Positions 26,764 to 36,048 of a DNA stretch of 64,000 bases are shown here, piece by piece; positions within the stretch are counted from its first letter, which is position 1, and every line of letters begins with the position of its first letter. The DNA is from Hymenobacter frigidus (lineage in GTDB: Bacteria; Bacteroidota; Bacteroidia; Cytophagales; Hymenobacteraceae). A model generated the notes under the pieces. The model was not told the origin of the DNA, ran no database searches, and saw nothing but the letters and a program-made list of their open reading frames with translations. The DNA lies in assembly GCF_014640435.1 (NCBI RefSeq), contig NZ_BMGY01000007.1, positions 95,966 to 159,965 of the forward strand, in the 5' to 3' direction. Both the position numbers and the translations under genes were made by a program.

Positions 26764-26811
26764 CAACACAAAAAAGGCCCTCGCATTACTGCGAGGGCCT
26801 TTTTTGTGTTG
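26764..26811. terminator. Bidirectional intrinsic terminator between uvrC and gldN
   Basis: A perfect 21-bp inverted repeat (26764-26784 and 26791-26811) with core AAAAAAGGCCCTCGC, a 6-nt loop ATTACT and T-runs on both strands. It serves the two convergent genes. Confidence 0.93.
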
Positions 26812-26826
26812 AAATTATCTAAATCC

Positions 26827-27792
26827 CTAGAAACTCCACAGGTTGTACTCGTACTCAATCAGGTCAGCTGAAGTCTGCTGAGCAGCCAGGATACCCTGCT
26901 GGGCACCGCCGTAGATATCGTCCAAGCGGCTGTCACCAGCATTTGAAACCTTGGTGATGTAGGAATTGAACAACCACAATTCGAAAGCATCAGCCAGATT
27001 CTTATGCTGAGCATCGTTCTCGGCATTGAACCAAATGGCGTTCTGTGGATTTGCGCGGAACACCTTCACCAAGTCGCTGTACTTGAACGTACCAATTGGC
27101 TTCTCAATACCCGACGTGTTCATGGCCAGCGTCGATGGCACCAGCAGCGTGATGGACTTAATATCGTGGTACATTCTCGACCTTTTCTTGTCGAAAATCA
27201 TATCCTCTTTCACCTCCATCTCATACAGGTCCTTGTACCGGTATTGATTGCCAACTGGAGCGGCAGCCACAGCTACGGCTGCGGGAGCCGCCACCATAAT
27301 CACCTTGCCTTTTTTATCCTTCATCGGCTTGCCAGCGGCATTCAGCTTCGGCACTTTCTTGGCAGCAGCCTTCTTTGATGCCGGGGCACCCCAGTCGTCG
27401 CCGCCACCGCCAAGGTCCTTCTCGCTGAAACCAGCAGCCTTTTCCTCGTCGCTAAGCTTTAGTGCCTCGTCCGCATACGACATATTGCCGGACACTTCCT
27501 GGGGGTTAAAAGTCGAGGTCAACGAATCGTTTTTGTAAGCCTGCAGCTCGCCATGCTTCACTGCTTCCATGATAATCCGGCTGATTTCTTTGCCTTCCGA
27601 AAACATGGGCTTGTTCTGCTTCTCACGCAAGTCTACCTGCCGCCAAATGCTCTTGCGGAACATCTGGTCGGACGGCGGAATCGGCCGGTGCGAACCGGTG
27701 CTGCTTGCCGTAGTAGCCTGCTCCTGAGCTGAGGCCGATACTGACAGAGCTAAACCTGCCGCGATAACGGCCAACGTGTGCATAGATTTCAT
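26827..27792 (-). CDS. gldN: Type IX secretion system periplasmic protein GldN/PorN
   Basis: Partner of GldK in the ring that lies under the outer membrane in the T9SS. 321 residues with a signal peptide (MKSMHTLAVIAAGLALSVSASAQ) and the typical DQMFRKSIWRQVDLREKQN and FDKKRSRMYHDIKSI motifs. A Lys/Ala-rich, low-complexity insert (KKAAAKKVPKLNAAGKP, then AAPAAVAVAAAP) sits in the middle. I preferred the ATG at 27792 over 27807 for a cleaner signal peptide. It is the last gene of porP-gldK-gldL-gldM-gldN. Confidence 0.95.
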   Translation of the reverse strand: MKSMHTLAVIAAGLALSVSASAQEQATTASSTGSHRPIPPSDQMFRKSIWRQVDLREKQNKPMFSEGKEISRIIMEAVKHGELQAYKNDSLTSTFNPQEVSGNMSYADEALKLSDEEKAAGFSEKDLGGGGDDWGAPASKKAAAKKVPKLNAAGKPMKDKKGKVIMVAAPAAVAVAAAPVGNQYRYKDLYEMEVKEDMIFDKKRSRMYHDIKSITLLVPSTLAMNTSGIEKPIGTFKYSDLVKVFRANPQNAIWFNAENDAQHKNLADAFELWLFNSYITKVSNAGDSRLDDIYGGAQQGILAAQQTSADLIEYEYNLWSF

Positions 27793-27850
27793 AACGGGCA
27801 AAAGCAAATTGGCTTTAAGATAGTTCGCTAACGTGGCTAGGCCACAGATA

Positions 27851-29431
27851 TTATAGCAGGGGGATGTTGAACTGCTTGGAGATGTTCACCGTCTCCACTG
27901 TGCCCTGGAAGTTCTGGCGCTGTACTTCCTTCACCTCCACGTAGATACGGTCACCTTCGCGGTAAGCGTTAACCACGTCGCTCAAGTCGGCCGTAGGGCC
28001 GCTGATGGTTTTGGTTTGCAAAGCGGGGCGACGGCCACGTACCAGCGTCACTTCGTAGCGCGATACGCGGTAGCGGGCATCATCCGGCAGGAAAGTCGCA
28101 AAGCCAGCGTCCGGAATAGCACGCAGATTCATCGAGCGCACAGCGGTACCGGGGGTACCCTGCTTCTCATTCACCGGACGGCCACCCACGAAGCATTCAA
28201 TGGTAGGCTTAGGAATAGGACGAACCTGGAAAGTCTGCGAACCAATGGCGTTACCACCGCTACTTACGTTCAAGGTCACTTCCTTCGAATTCGGAATCAG
28301 CGTCACGTCGCCCAACTTAGCACCGGGCAACACCGAAGCCCCCGAAGCCGAGAAGCCGGGCTTATACTGCGCACCCAGAGCGGGCACCGATACATTCAGC
28401 TTGTTGCCGCACTTGAAGTACAGCGCCTGCACCGAAGCTGACTGAATTTGCATCACCGGTTTGGTGATGGTGTAAGGCACTTTCACGGTGAAGGTCGTAT
28501 CCCGGCCGTTCTGGTTGAAGCGGATAGTACCAGTCCACGAAGATTTGGCGTTACCGGAAGCATCGAACCCACCGGGGCGAGCTGTAAACTCCACCTTGCC
28601 TTTGCCATCTGCACTAACTGGCAGCGAACTGCCATTCAGCGTCATCCGGGGGCTGATGCTGGAGGCCGAAGCCGTAAGGAACAGCTCAGCCTTATACTTG
28701 GTACCAGCAGCCACCGTGTTCGATTCAGCGCTGGCGAAAGCGCCAATCTTGTCGAATACGATGGTTTTAGCACCTACTTTCTGCGCCTGCGCCGATAGGG
28801 CTTCGGCTTCGTACTTCAGTACCTCGGTTTCTTTCTGCGAGATGGTAGCCAAAGCTGCTACCACGGGCGTGTTCTCGAAGTTCAGTTCGGCGAAGTTTTT
28901 CGTTTTCTGGGACTTCTCGGTGACGCGGGTATCCTCTTTGCCGTCCAGCGCGAGTGGGCTTGCGCTTGGCACGTACTTCTTGATGAAGGTTGAGTAATCG
29001 TTCAGTTTTGGCTTCAACTCAGTGTAAGCCAAGCCGTTATTTTTGCCACCCAGCATCGTGATTGCTACCTTGTCTTCGCCACTCAGGTTGGTCATTTCCG
29101 GACCAGTGTTCTCGGTAGCTTTCAGCAGTTTCTCACGCAGGCCGCGCAAGTAGGCGGTCATCTCCTTCGTCTTGCTGCGAATTTCTTCGCTTTCCTGCAA
29201 CACCGTTTTATCACGAGCTTGGTTCTGATTTTTCAGAACAGCCGCCTGAATGCCTTTGATGGTACCATCGGCTGCCACTGAAGTTTTATCGTTTACGCCC
29301 AAAAGGCTGTCGTCGATAAACTTAAACTTCAGCAGAATCGCTGAGTTCACTTGGAGCGCCAGAAGGGCGGTTAGCACGAGGTACATCATGCCAATCATCT
29401 TCTGCCGCGGGGTTTCTTTTCCGCCTGCCAT
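27851..29431 (-). CDS. gldM: Type IX secretion / gliding motor protein GldM/PorM
   Basis: Inner-membrane motor protein that spans the periplasm to transfer energy to the GldKN ring. It has 526 residues: a short cytoplasmic start (MAGGKETPRQKM), one membrane helix (about 13-33, GMMYLVLTALLALQV), then four periplasmic domains. The C-terminal half carries the VRPIPKPTIECFVGGRPV stretch of the D4 region. It follows gldL by 50 bp. Confidence 0.97.
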   Translation of the reverse strand: MAGGKETPRQKMIGMMYLVLTALLALQVNSAILLKFKFIDDSLLGVNDKTSVAADGTIKGIQAAVLKNQNQARDKTVLQESEEIRSKTKEMTAYLRGLREKLLKATENTGPEMTNLSGEDKVAITMLGGKNNGLAYTELKPKLNDYSTFIKKYVPSASPLALDGKEDTRVTEKSQKTKNFAELNFENTPVVAALATISQKETEVLKYEAEALSAQAQKVGAKTIVFDKIGAFASAESNTVAAGTKYKAELFLTASASSISPRMTLNGSSLPVSADGKGKVEFTARPGGFDASGNAKSSWTGTIRFNQNGRDTTFTVKVPYTITKPVMQIQSASVQALYFKCGNKLNVSVPALGAQYKPGFSASGASVLPGAKLGDVTLIPNSKEVTLNVSSGGNAIGSQTFQVRPIPKPTIECFVGGRPVNEKQGTPGTAVRSMNLRAIPDAGFATFLPDDARYRVSRYEVTLVRGRRPALQTKTISGPTADLSDVVNAYREGDRIYVEVKEVQRQNFQGTVETVNISKQFNIPLL

Positions 29432-29481
29432 TATCTGTTTCCGCTAATATTGGATAAAGAACTAAATTGCTGCCGAAGCAA

Positions 29482-30288
29482 TTAGGCTTGGGCTGGAGCC
29501 CGCATGGCGTTCAGCATGTTGCCGTACACACGGTTGAGCGAAGTCAGGTTGCCCGTCAGGTCAGCTACTTGCTTCTGGAACTGCTCGGTGTCTTTACCAG
29601 CCTGGGTCATGTTCTCCATGGCGTGGCTCAGCGTGCCGTAGAATTGGTTCATGGACTTCAAGTGCGTATTGGCATCCTGCAGCTCCATTTCGTACACCGC
29701 GTTCAGAGCGCCCAAGTTCTTGGTCACGTTCTGCACCTGCATGTGGTACTCTTTAGCATCCGAAGTAGCGTTCGACATGGCCGAAATAGCTTCTACCGTG
29801 TTGCCATAAGCTATGTTAATTTTGTCGAGCGAATCGGCCGCCGAGCGTACTTTCTTCGTGTACTCATCGGTTACGTTGGCAGCTTCGCCCAACTGTGACA
29901 TCTGCGAAGTAGTGGTGCTGAGGCGGTTCAGGCCCTGGCCCAGGCTAGTGAGGGCCTCTGGCGTTACATTAGCGTTTTTCAGCATATCGTCAAGCTTCAT
30001 CGTCAGGCCTTTAGCGCTGTTATCACCCAACTGCTTGCCACCCGTCGAAGAGTCGTAGCCTTCATTCAGTTCCGGATACACCAGGCTCCAATCGTGCTCG
30101 TGGGGCTGTGGCTGGAATGCGCTCAAGGCAAAAATCACGGCTTCCGTACCAAGGCCTACAATCAGCATGGTATCAGCACCAGCCCAGTGCTCAATTTTAA
30201 ACAAGGCACCGACGATTACAACGGCCGCGCCAAGGCCGTAGATTTTGGGCATCAGGGTGTCGTAGAGAAAACTTTTTTGGGCTGCCAT
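29482..30288 (-). CDS. gldL: Type IX secretion / gliding motor protein GldL/PorL
   Basis: Proton-driven motor subunit that pairs with GldM. It has 268 residues: helix 1 at about 16-31, helix 2 at about 38-57, then a cytoplasmic region rich in coiled coil. Glu49 in GLGTEAVIF lies within helix 2 and is the residue expected to couple proton flow; Lys31 and Glu33 lie between the helices. Lengths and motifs fit a working motor. Confidence 0.96.
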   Translation of the reverse strand: MAAQKSFLYDTLMPKIYGLGAAVVIVGALFKIEHWAGADTMLIVGLGTEAVIFALSAFQPQPHEHDWSLVYPELNEGYDSSTGGKQLGDNSAKGLTMKLDDMLKNANVTPEALTSLGQGLNRLSTTTSQMSQLGEAANVTDEYTKKVRSAADSLDKINIAYGNTVEAISAMSNATSDAKEYHMQVQNVTKNLGALNAVYEMELQDANTHLKSMNQFYGTLSHAMENMTQAGKDTEQFQKQVADLTGNLTSLNRVYGNMLNAMRAPAQA

Positions 30289-30365
30289 GATATTTTACGA
30301 TTGAAAGGGATTGAAGAAGGTATCCGGAGAGAGTAGTGAATTAGGTGGCAGATGCCGTTTGTTTT

Positions 30366-31385
30366 CTAGTTGAGTGCGCTGTTGGTACCCATGCCGATTT
30401 GAATCATCGAGCAGCGGAAGCCGATGTAGGAACGGGCCGAATCCTGGTATTCAAAGTTGCGAGTGCCCGTTTCGAGAAAGTAAGCAATGTCTTTCCACGA
30501 GCCACCACGCACCACCTTACGAGGTTCGTTATCGTCAGGATTGGTGGGGTTCAAATCCCATACCACCGGCACGGAAGCTTCCATGTAAGCATCATCGCAC
30601 CATTCCGACACGTTGCCGGCCATGTCATACAAGCCGAAGTCGTTGGGGAAGAACGAACCTACTTCCGCAGTGTAAGCAAAGCCGTCGGAGGCATAGTCGC
30701 CACGACCAGGCTTAAAGTTAGCCAGCATGCAGCCCTTGCTGTTGCGCAAGTAGGGACCACCCCAGGGGTAGGTAGCAAGGTTACGGCCTCCACGAGCAGC
30801 GTACTCCCATTCAGCCTCGGAAGGCAAGCGGAAGTTCGGGTCGTTGGCGTAGCCGGTTTCCTCACGTGCCGCGTTGCGGAACTTGGTGCGCCAGTTGCAG
30901 AAATACTTGGCGGCAAACCAGTCCACACCCACTACCGGATAGTCATCGAAAGCAGGGTGGGTGTAGTAGTACTCCAGCAGGGGGTCGCCCATGTGGTAAG
31001 TGAAGTCGCGCACCCATACCGTGGTATCGGGATACAACTCGGTCATCACATATTCTTCGCCGAGCACATCCAGCGAATCCTGCTTGATAGCATCGACGAA
31101 CTGGCGGTATTCATTGTTGGTGATTTCGGTTTCGTCCATGTAGAAGCCGGCGATAGTCACCTGCTTATTCATGTTTACCATCGACGCGGAAATATCTTGG
31201 TCGGTCTGGCCCATGTGGAAAGTGCCGCCGGGGCAAGGCACCATGCCGAGCGGCACTTCTTGCGGGATGAACATAAGGCGGTCTTCGGCACCAACAAGGT
31301 CACCCTGAGGACCTTTGCCAAAGCCACACCCACCCAATAATGCCCCGGAGATAGCGAAAAGGGATATTGCTAGAAGCTTGTTCAT
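30366..31385 (-). CDS. gldK: Type IX secretion outer-membrane lipoprotein GldK/PorK
   Basis: Lipoprotein that forms the outer-membrane ring with GldN. It has 339 residues with lipobox GALLGGC (about residues 15-21) and a formylglycine-generating-enzyme/sulfatase-modifying fold: PCPGGTFHMGQTD, FYMDETEITNNEYRQFV, LPSEAEWEYAARGG, RGGSWKD and IGFRC. The ATG at 31385 (MNKLLAISLF) was chosen because it opens the lipoprotein signal and lies downstream of a good promoter at 31445-31474; the frame to 31475 would cross it. Confidence 0.96.
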   Translation of the reverse strand: MNKLLAISLFAISGALLGGCGFGKGPQGDLVGAEDRLMFIPQEVPLGMVPCPGGTFHMGQTDQDISASMVNMNKQVTIAGFYMDETEITNNEYRQFVDAIKQDSLDVLGEEYVMTELYPDTTVWVRDFTYHMGDPLLEYYYTHPAFDDYPVVGVDWFAAKYFCNWRTKFRNAAREETGYANDPNFRLPSEAEWEYAARGGRNLATYPWGGPYLRNSKGCMLANFKPGRGDYASDGFAYTAEVGSFFPNDFGLYDMAGNVSEWCDDAYMEASVPVVWDLNPTNPDDNEPRKVVRGGSWKDIAYFLETGTRNFEYQDSARSYIGFRCSMIQIGMGTNSALN

Positions 31386-31444
31386 GAGAGTTAGAAATTC
31401 TGTTTTAATTGCCGGTACCGCTAAAGTACATTTAGATGGGCTGA

Positions 31445-31474
31445 CAAATCTACACTTTTTTAGGGTGCTGTGCA
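31445..31474 (-). promoter_or_regulatory. Promoter of gldKLMN, -33 TTG and -7 TAGATTTG
   Basis: On the minus strand TTG (31472-31474), a 19-nt spacer and TAGATTTG (31445-31452) fit the Bacteroidota -33/-7 promoter. Transcription would start near 31440, leaving a leader of about 55 nt. It suggests gldKLMN can be transcribed separately from porP. Confidence 0.65.
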
Positions 31475-31576
31475 ATAGCCATCATTATCTGTATGCGACC
31501 AAATTGGGCATAAACACGCTGAATAGCGCAAATAACTCGATTAATCTGTTTTACGGGCGGTTTGCCCGGATAAAAT

Positions 31577-31598
31577 TTATCCTAACTGAATAGGATAA
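31577..31598 (-). terminator. Small hairpin after porP
   Basis: TTATCCTA / TAGGATAA, an 8-bp perfect dyad with a 6-nt loop, 36 nt beyond the porP stop and followed on the minus strand by AATTTTATCC. It is weak and AT-rich but suitably placed to end or attenuate the porP message before the gldK promoter. Confidence 0.4.
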
Positions 31599-31633
31599 TG
31601 CCACTTTACAGGCTGTACCGCAAAATAGGAAAA

Positions 31634-32629
31634 TTAGAAGCTGTAGCGCGGTGTGCGAATGGCTGGCCGGGTAACCATGCCCGGTTTAGGCAAGCGGTAG
31701 GAGAACATAATTTCTTGCGAGCTGAACGCCCGGGCTGCTTGGTTGAACGCAATGAAGTCGAACGCGTAGCCCAGACGCATAGCATTATCCTTGCCAAAGC
31801 TCCCACCCAACAGACCCGAAACGGATTCCTCGTGGCGATAGTTGGCACCTATCCAATATTTATCGTCGATTGTGGCTCTAACGCCACCTTCAAAAGAGTA
31901 GTTCTTCGTGTTATCAAATTTGCTTTTGCTCGAAAAATTGCCTGGCAGCACTGCCTTTACCAAGACTATTGGCGTGACTACAACGGAAGATGAGGCATCA
32001 ATATTATATCCGGCCGTGAAGTAGGCGTGGTTTTCTGCCAGGTATTTGCTAGGTATGCCTTTGGCACCTGCGCTCTTGAACGAGTACTCGGAACGCAACA
32101 GATTATTCATGCTGATGCCGGCATAGAACTTCGGCGCTTCGTACCAGATACCCGCACCAGCATCCAGCTTGTTATCCGAGGCATCTTTGGGCACGTTAAT
32201 ATCTTCGGGGTCAATGGCATTATAAGTGCCTTTGCTGAGGTAAGTATAGATGCCCTGGATACCAATACCCAGTTTACCTGAGCCCAGTTTCACATGCTGC
32301 GAATACGACAGCGCCGCGTTAGTCATTTTCGACTGGCCCACCTGGTCGTAGTACACGGCCAAGCCAACGCCACCGCTGATGGCGAGAATCGGCAGGGAAA
32401 CCGTAATCAGGCCCGTGCGGGGTGACCCCCCTCCATCAAAAGTCCCGCTGTAGTTCAGGTACTGGTAGCGTCCAATCAGGTTAACCTCCCCTTGGCCCTT
32501 GATGCCCGCGTAGGCAGGGTTCAGCGACATGCCGTTGAGGCCGTAGTGGGTGAACTGGGGCTGCTGCTGGGCAAGCGCCGAACCCGCTGCGGCCGTGAGC
32601 AGCAAGGTTGCGAGTAAAGTTCCTTTCAT
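31634..32629 (-). CDS. porP: PorP/SprF-family outer-membrane protein
   Basis: A 331-residue beta-barrel of the PorP/SprF type, which anchors T9SS-secreted adhesins or takes part in the translocon. It has a signal peptide (MKGTLLATLLLTAAAGSALAQ, about 21 residues), then QQPQFTHYGLNGMSLNPAYAG, the family hallmark. Near the end comes LGYAFDFIAFNQAARAFSSQ followed by an aromatic C-terminal residue (..TPRYSF). The start at 32629 begins the signal peptide. It is followed by gldK 248 bp downstream on the same strand, giving the canonical porP-K-L-M-N order. Confidence 0.92.
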   Translation of the reverse strand: MKGTLLATLLLTAAAGSALAQQQPQFTHYGLNGMSLNPAYAGIKGQGEVNLIGRYQYLNYSGTFDGGGSPRTGLITVSLPILAISGGVGLAVYYDQVGQSKMTNAALSYSQHVKLGSGKLGIGIQGIYTYLSKGTYNAIDPEDINVPKDASDNKLDAGAGIWYEAPKFYAGISMNNLLRSEYSFKSAGAKGIPSKYLAENHAYFTAGYNIDASSSVVVTPIVLVKAVLPGNFSSKSKFDNTKNYSFEGGVRATIDDKYWIGANYRHEESVSGLLGGSFGKDNAMRLGYAFDFIAFNQAARAFSSQEIMFSYRLPKPGMVTRPAIRTPRYSF

Positions 32630-32701
32630 ATTGGCGGAGGGGGCAGTGAGGGTGGAAAGAAGAAGGTGTGTGGAGATGGACGCCAGGGAAATAGTAGCTT
32701 C

Positions 32702-32709
32702 CAAATGTA
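32702..32709 (-). promoter_or_regulatory. -7 box TACATTTG of porP
   Basis: An exact TAnnTTTG on the minus strand, 72 bp before the porP ATG, with a TTTG (32726-32729) only 16 nt behind, short of the preferred ~19-nt spacing. Confidence 0.45.
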
Positions 32710-32739
32710 AGGCGAAATCAGTTTCCAAAAAATTCAACC

Positions 32740-32773
32740 AAAAAAACCGGCGCAAAAATTATTTGCGCCGGTT
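32740..32773 (-). terminator. Intrinsic terminator after hemD
   Basis: A 12-bp perfect stem AACCGGCGCAAA / TTTGCGCCGGTT with a 5-nt loop and a run of seven T on the minus strand, 21 bp beyond the hemD stop. Confidence 0.88.
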
Positions 32774-32793
32774 GTCACTTGCTTAAAAACGCT

Positions 32794-33624
32794 TTAAGTA
32801 GTGCTTTTAGTACTTTGGGAAGCTGCTTTTCCGGTTTCGGGCTGGGTGTGCCGCCGGATATATGCCTCGATGGCCCCCGTCATTGACGGCGCGTTGGGAT
32901 GCGGAGCCTCAATGTCGAGAATCAGCCCCGCATCAACGACAGCTTTGGCGGTGGTAGGGCCAAACGCTGCAATGCGGGTACCTTCTTGCACAAAGTCGGG
33001 AAAGTTGATGAACAGGGAGGTGATGCCGGAAGGACTGAAGAAAGCAATGCAGTCGTACTTCACTTCGGCAAGGTCCGACAGGTCGCTGGCTACCGTGCGG
33101 TAGATGACAGCCTCCGAAAACTTCAGGTTGTTGGCCCGCATGAACACGGGCAGGTCATCCTTGCGGATGTCGGAGCACGGGTAAAGAAAGGTCTCGCCCT
33201 TGTGTTTTTTGATGACATCGAACAGGTCGGCAGCCGTGCGCTCGCCAACGAAAAGCTTGCGTTTGCGCAGGACGATGTACTTCTGGAGATAGTTAGCCGT
33301 CTGCTCAGAAATACAGAAGTACTTCATTTCAGCCGGCATTTCCAGCTTGGCTTCCTGGCAGATGCGAAAAAAATGGTCAACGGCATTCCGGCTGGTAAAA
33401 ATAACAGCTGTGAATTCCAATATATTTATTTTTTCGCGCCGAAAATCCTTGTAGGAAACGGGCTGCACATCGATAAACTCCCTGAAGTCCACTTTAATGC
33501 CGTATTTCTCGGCGATGGCAAAGTAGGGAGAAACGTCGTTTGTGGGCTTGGGCTGGGTAACCAGGATGCTCTTAATGCGCGTGGCGTGCCGGCCTGTGCC
33601 CGGCTTATCTGCACTCTCGGCCAT
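32794..33624 (-). CDS. hemD: Uroporphyrinogen-III synthase
   Basis: Cyclises hydroxymethylbilane to uroporphyrinogen III in haem synthesis. The 276-residue protein is the HemD fold of two similar halves: SILVTQPKPTND, INILEFTAVIFTSRNAVDHF, ETFLYPCSDIRKDDLP, DCIAFFSPSGITSLF, and RIAAFGPTTAKAVVDAGL. The N-terminal 17 residues and the last 16 are polar extensions. It is the last gene of a likely unit with DUF4271 and a WecA-like transferase upstream, 75 bp from DUF4271. Confidence 0.9.
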   Translation of the reverse strand: MAESADKPGTGRHATRIKSILVTQPKPTNDVSPYFAIAEKYGIKVDFREFIDVQPVSYKDFRREKINILEFTAVIFTSRNAVDHFFRICQEAKLEMPAEMKYFCISEQTANYLQKYIVLRKRKLFVGERTAADLFDVIKKHKGETFLYPCSDIRKDDLPVFMRANNLKFSEAVIYRTVASDLSDLAEVKYDCIAFFSPSGITSLFINFPDFVQEGTRIAAFGPTTAKAVVDAGLILDIEAPHPNAPSMTGAIEAYIRRHTQPETGKAASQSTKSTT

Positions 33625-33699
33625 ACAGGAAGAAAAGGGTAATGCTAGGACAATAGGAAGAGGAAAATGAACTACCGCGAACAGACTAGCCTTGGCTAA

Positions 33700-34887
33700 T
33701 TAGTACGTGAACACAATAAGTTTAAGAAGAACCAGTAAAGGCAGAACTTCAGTGGCACAAAGGTAGGCAAACAAATGCAGATTCAGCAGCGAGGCATGGT
33801 GGTGCAACGTCTGGGCTACACGTAACACGGTACCGATGAGGACTATCCCGATGACGGCGCTAGCAGCCCACGTCACGGCGCGCGGAAAACCACCGTTGAG
33901 GCTGAGGTAGAGCAGCAGGGCCAACGGCAGAAACAGCCCCGACAGCAGGGTGGTGCGCAAAAACTCCCGGTACTGCACATTGACGAGGGGTTGCAGTCCA
34001 AAAATATAAGCTAAAATACTGATATAAATATATTTGCCAAATACAAAAATGGTAATGACAACCGTGTAAAGGAGCACCCGGGCTACAATGGCAGTTTCGG
34101 GTACGTCGAAGAAGCGCCGCAGGAGCGGCAGGTTCTGCAGGTCGGTGTGGATGGCGGTGAGCAGCAGGGCGAACGAGAGCGCAAACAGCAACACCAGCAG
34201 CAGATTGAGGAGTGAGAACGCCGGCTTGGCAAGAAAAGCCTGTTGGTCACTGCCACTGCCAAACAGCTCATCAATCTGAAAAATGCGCGCCAGACCGGGC
34301 TGGTAGGTGGCGCGCACGGCCCCGTAGGACAGACCCAGCACGAGCAGGAAGCCCAAGTACACCGTCTGGCCCTGGGGACCGGGCAGGCGGGGTTGGGCCT
34401 GCCCTACTTCGTTCTGAGAACGGCCGGCAAGCGTGCTGGGAAGAATTACGCCCGAGAAGGAAGCCAAAGCGGGCGCACCGTCGGGCTGCCACACGGCCAG
34501 TAAGTGGTTGCCATCGGCTAGGCGAGCGGGCAACAACTGCGCGAGGTTGAGGGAATAGGTAGTAGCCGTGCGCGCCGTGAAAATGAGTTGATTATCTAAA
34601 AACAAACTCAAGCCCGGCTGAGCGGCAAACGAGAGCGGGAAGGACTGACTATGACTCACGCGCACCCACTGATAGTAGACGCGCGCGGGCTGGTGGTAGC
34701 TGGGCAGGTAGAAGATGAGGCGATTCCGGGCCGCATCGTGAATGAGCCAGTCGGCTGAAAGCGCGGTGGGGGCAGCGGGGGGCAACTGGCGGTACTCGCT
34801 AGCCCGCACCGGAGAAGCCGCAGCAGCCAATAGCAACAGGCTCCACAGCCATTGCCAGCAGGTGCGTAAGGAGCCGTGGGCTAGCAT
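33700..34887 (-). CDS. DUF4271 domain membrane protein
   Basis: 395 residues. A signal peptide (about 1-30) is followed by a periplasmic beta-rich domain to about 165, then at least five membrane helices (about 173-193, 230-255, 270-295, 308-333, 345-390). The helical part is the DUF4271 domain known in Bacteroidota and often beside hemD, as here. Its function is unknown. The motif FVFGKYIYISILAYIFGL and the C-terminal LLKLIVFTY are the visible conserved parts. It follows the transferase gene by 8 bp, suggesting translational coupling. Confidence 0.85.
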   Translation of the reverse strand: MLAHGSLRTCWQWLWSLLLLAAAASPVRASEYRQLPPAAPTALSADWLIHDAARNRLIFYLPSYHQPARVYYQWVRVSHSQSFPLSFAAQPGLSLFLDNQLIFTARTATTYSLNLAQLLPARLADGNHLLAVWQPDGAPALASFSGVILPSTLAGRSQNEVGQAQPRLPGPQGQTVYLGFLLVLGLSYGAVRATYQPGLARIFQIDELFGSGSDQQAFLAKPAFSLLNLLLVLLFALSFALLLTAIHTDLQNLPLLRRFFDVPETAIVARVLLYTVVITIFVFGKYIYISILAYIFGLQPLVNVQYREFLRTTLLSGLFLPLALLLYLSLNGGFPRAVTWAASAVIGIVLIGTVLRVAQTLHHHASLLNLHLFAYLCATEVLPLLVLLKLIVFTY

Positions 34888-34895
34888 GGAAGACG

Positions 34896-35984
34896 TTACT
34901 GAGCGTTTTCGGACGCCATGAGCTGGCGGCGGGAAATCCGGCTCTGGTACACGCCAAAAAAGACGCTCAGCAGCGCCGAAAAGATGACCAACGCGACAAT
35001 AAGTATCGTGTTGCCAAAGTAGGCAAACCGGATGACCAGCATTGCCACCAGCACATTGAGCAAGCCCAGAAGTAGCACCGTACTGATTTGCGAAAAGCCC
35101 ATGGCCAGAATGCGGTGATGAATGTGGTTTTTGTCGGGAGAAAAGGGTGAACGACCGGCCAGCATACGCAGCGAGAACACCCGAATGGTATCAAAAAGTG
35201 GCACGAACAGGATGCCGACTGCCACTGACGGCGCCGACGAACCGAAAGGCTGGCCCACCCGAACCCCCATTTCAATAAACTGAATGGCCAGCACCGACAC
35301 AATGAAGCCACAAACCAACGAGCCCGTGTCACCCATGAAAATGGGCGCCCGGTGAAAATTATAGCGGAGAAACCCTAATAAGCCCCCAATGAGACAGATG
35401 GCTACATAGGCAAAATTGCTGTAGTCCGGGCCGCCGTAGGCATAGAAGTAGTAGCCAAAGGTGCCGCAGACAATCAGCACGATGGTACCCGCGAGGCCAT
35501 CGAGGCCATCGATAAGGTTGATGGCATTGGTGATGCCCACAATGACCCCCAACGTGAAGGCGTAGCTAACGCCAATGGGCAGCACGCCAACGCCCAGAAT
35601 GCCCTGAAAACTGGTGATGCGCACATCGGCCATCACCATGACAATACCAGTGGCCAATAGCTGGCCCACGAATTTTTTGGAAACCGACATGCCGACCAGG
35701 TCATCCTTCAGGCCCACAAAAAACAGGATGATGCAACCGGCCAACAGCTCTTTGGCACCGTTTTGCAAAGGGGCGAAAATGGTGAGCGCCGACATGAAGC
35801 CGGCGAATACCGCTACGCCCCCCAGGCGCGGCGTGAGCGACTGGTGCACGGTGCGGCCATTGGGCGTATCGAGCATGTTTTTGAGATGGGCGATATAGAT
35901 GATGGACGGCACCGCAAACAGTGACACCAGCAACGCCCACATCCAAGATAAACCCAAAGAAATATCGAGATGATTCATCGGCAA
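34896..35984 (-). CDS. Undecaprenyl-phosphate sugar-1-phosphate transferase, WecA/MraY family
   Basis: A polytopic glycosyltransferase family 4 enzyme that loads a sugar-1-phosphate, probably GlcNAc or a relative, on undecaprenyl phosphate to begin a surface polysaccharide. It has 362 residues and about 11 helices. Motifs: GLKDDLVGMS (aspartate pair), NAINLIDGLDGLAG (catalytic loop), NFHRAPIFMGDTGSL, and DKNHIHHRILAMG, whose His-x-His-His-Arg is the WecA-type motif rather than MraY. The gene heads the DUF4271-hemD unit. The sugar cannot be told from the sequence. Confidence 0.9.
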   Translation of the reverse strand: MPMNHLDISLGLSWMWALLVSLFAVPSIIYIAHLKNMLDTPNGRTVHQSLTPRLGGVAVFAGFMSALTIFAPLQNGAKELLAGCIILFFVGLKDDLVGMSVSKKFVGQLLATGIVMVMADVRITSFQGILGVGVLPIGVSYAFTLGVIVGITNAINLIDGLDGLAGTIVLIVCGTFGYYFYAYGGPDYSNFAYVAICLIGGLLGFLRYNFHRAPIFMGDTGSLVCGFIVSVLAIQFIEMGVRVGQPFGSSAPSVAVGILFVPLFDTIRVFSLRMLAGRSPFSPDKNHIHHRILAMGFSQISTVLLLGLLNVLVAMLVIRFAYFGNTILIVALVIFSALLSVFFGVYQSRISRRQLMASENAQ

Positions 35985-36048
35985 TACGTTAGAAAAAGAG
36001 GCAGTAGAAGCCCACAGGAAAGCTGCGGGGTGAAAGAGCGACGGGAGC

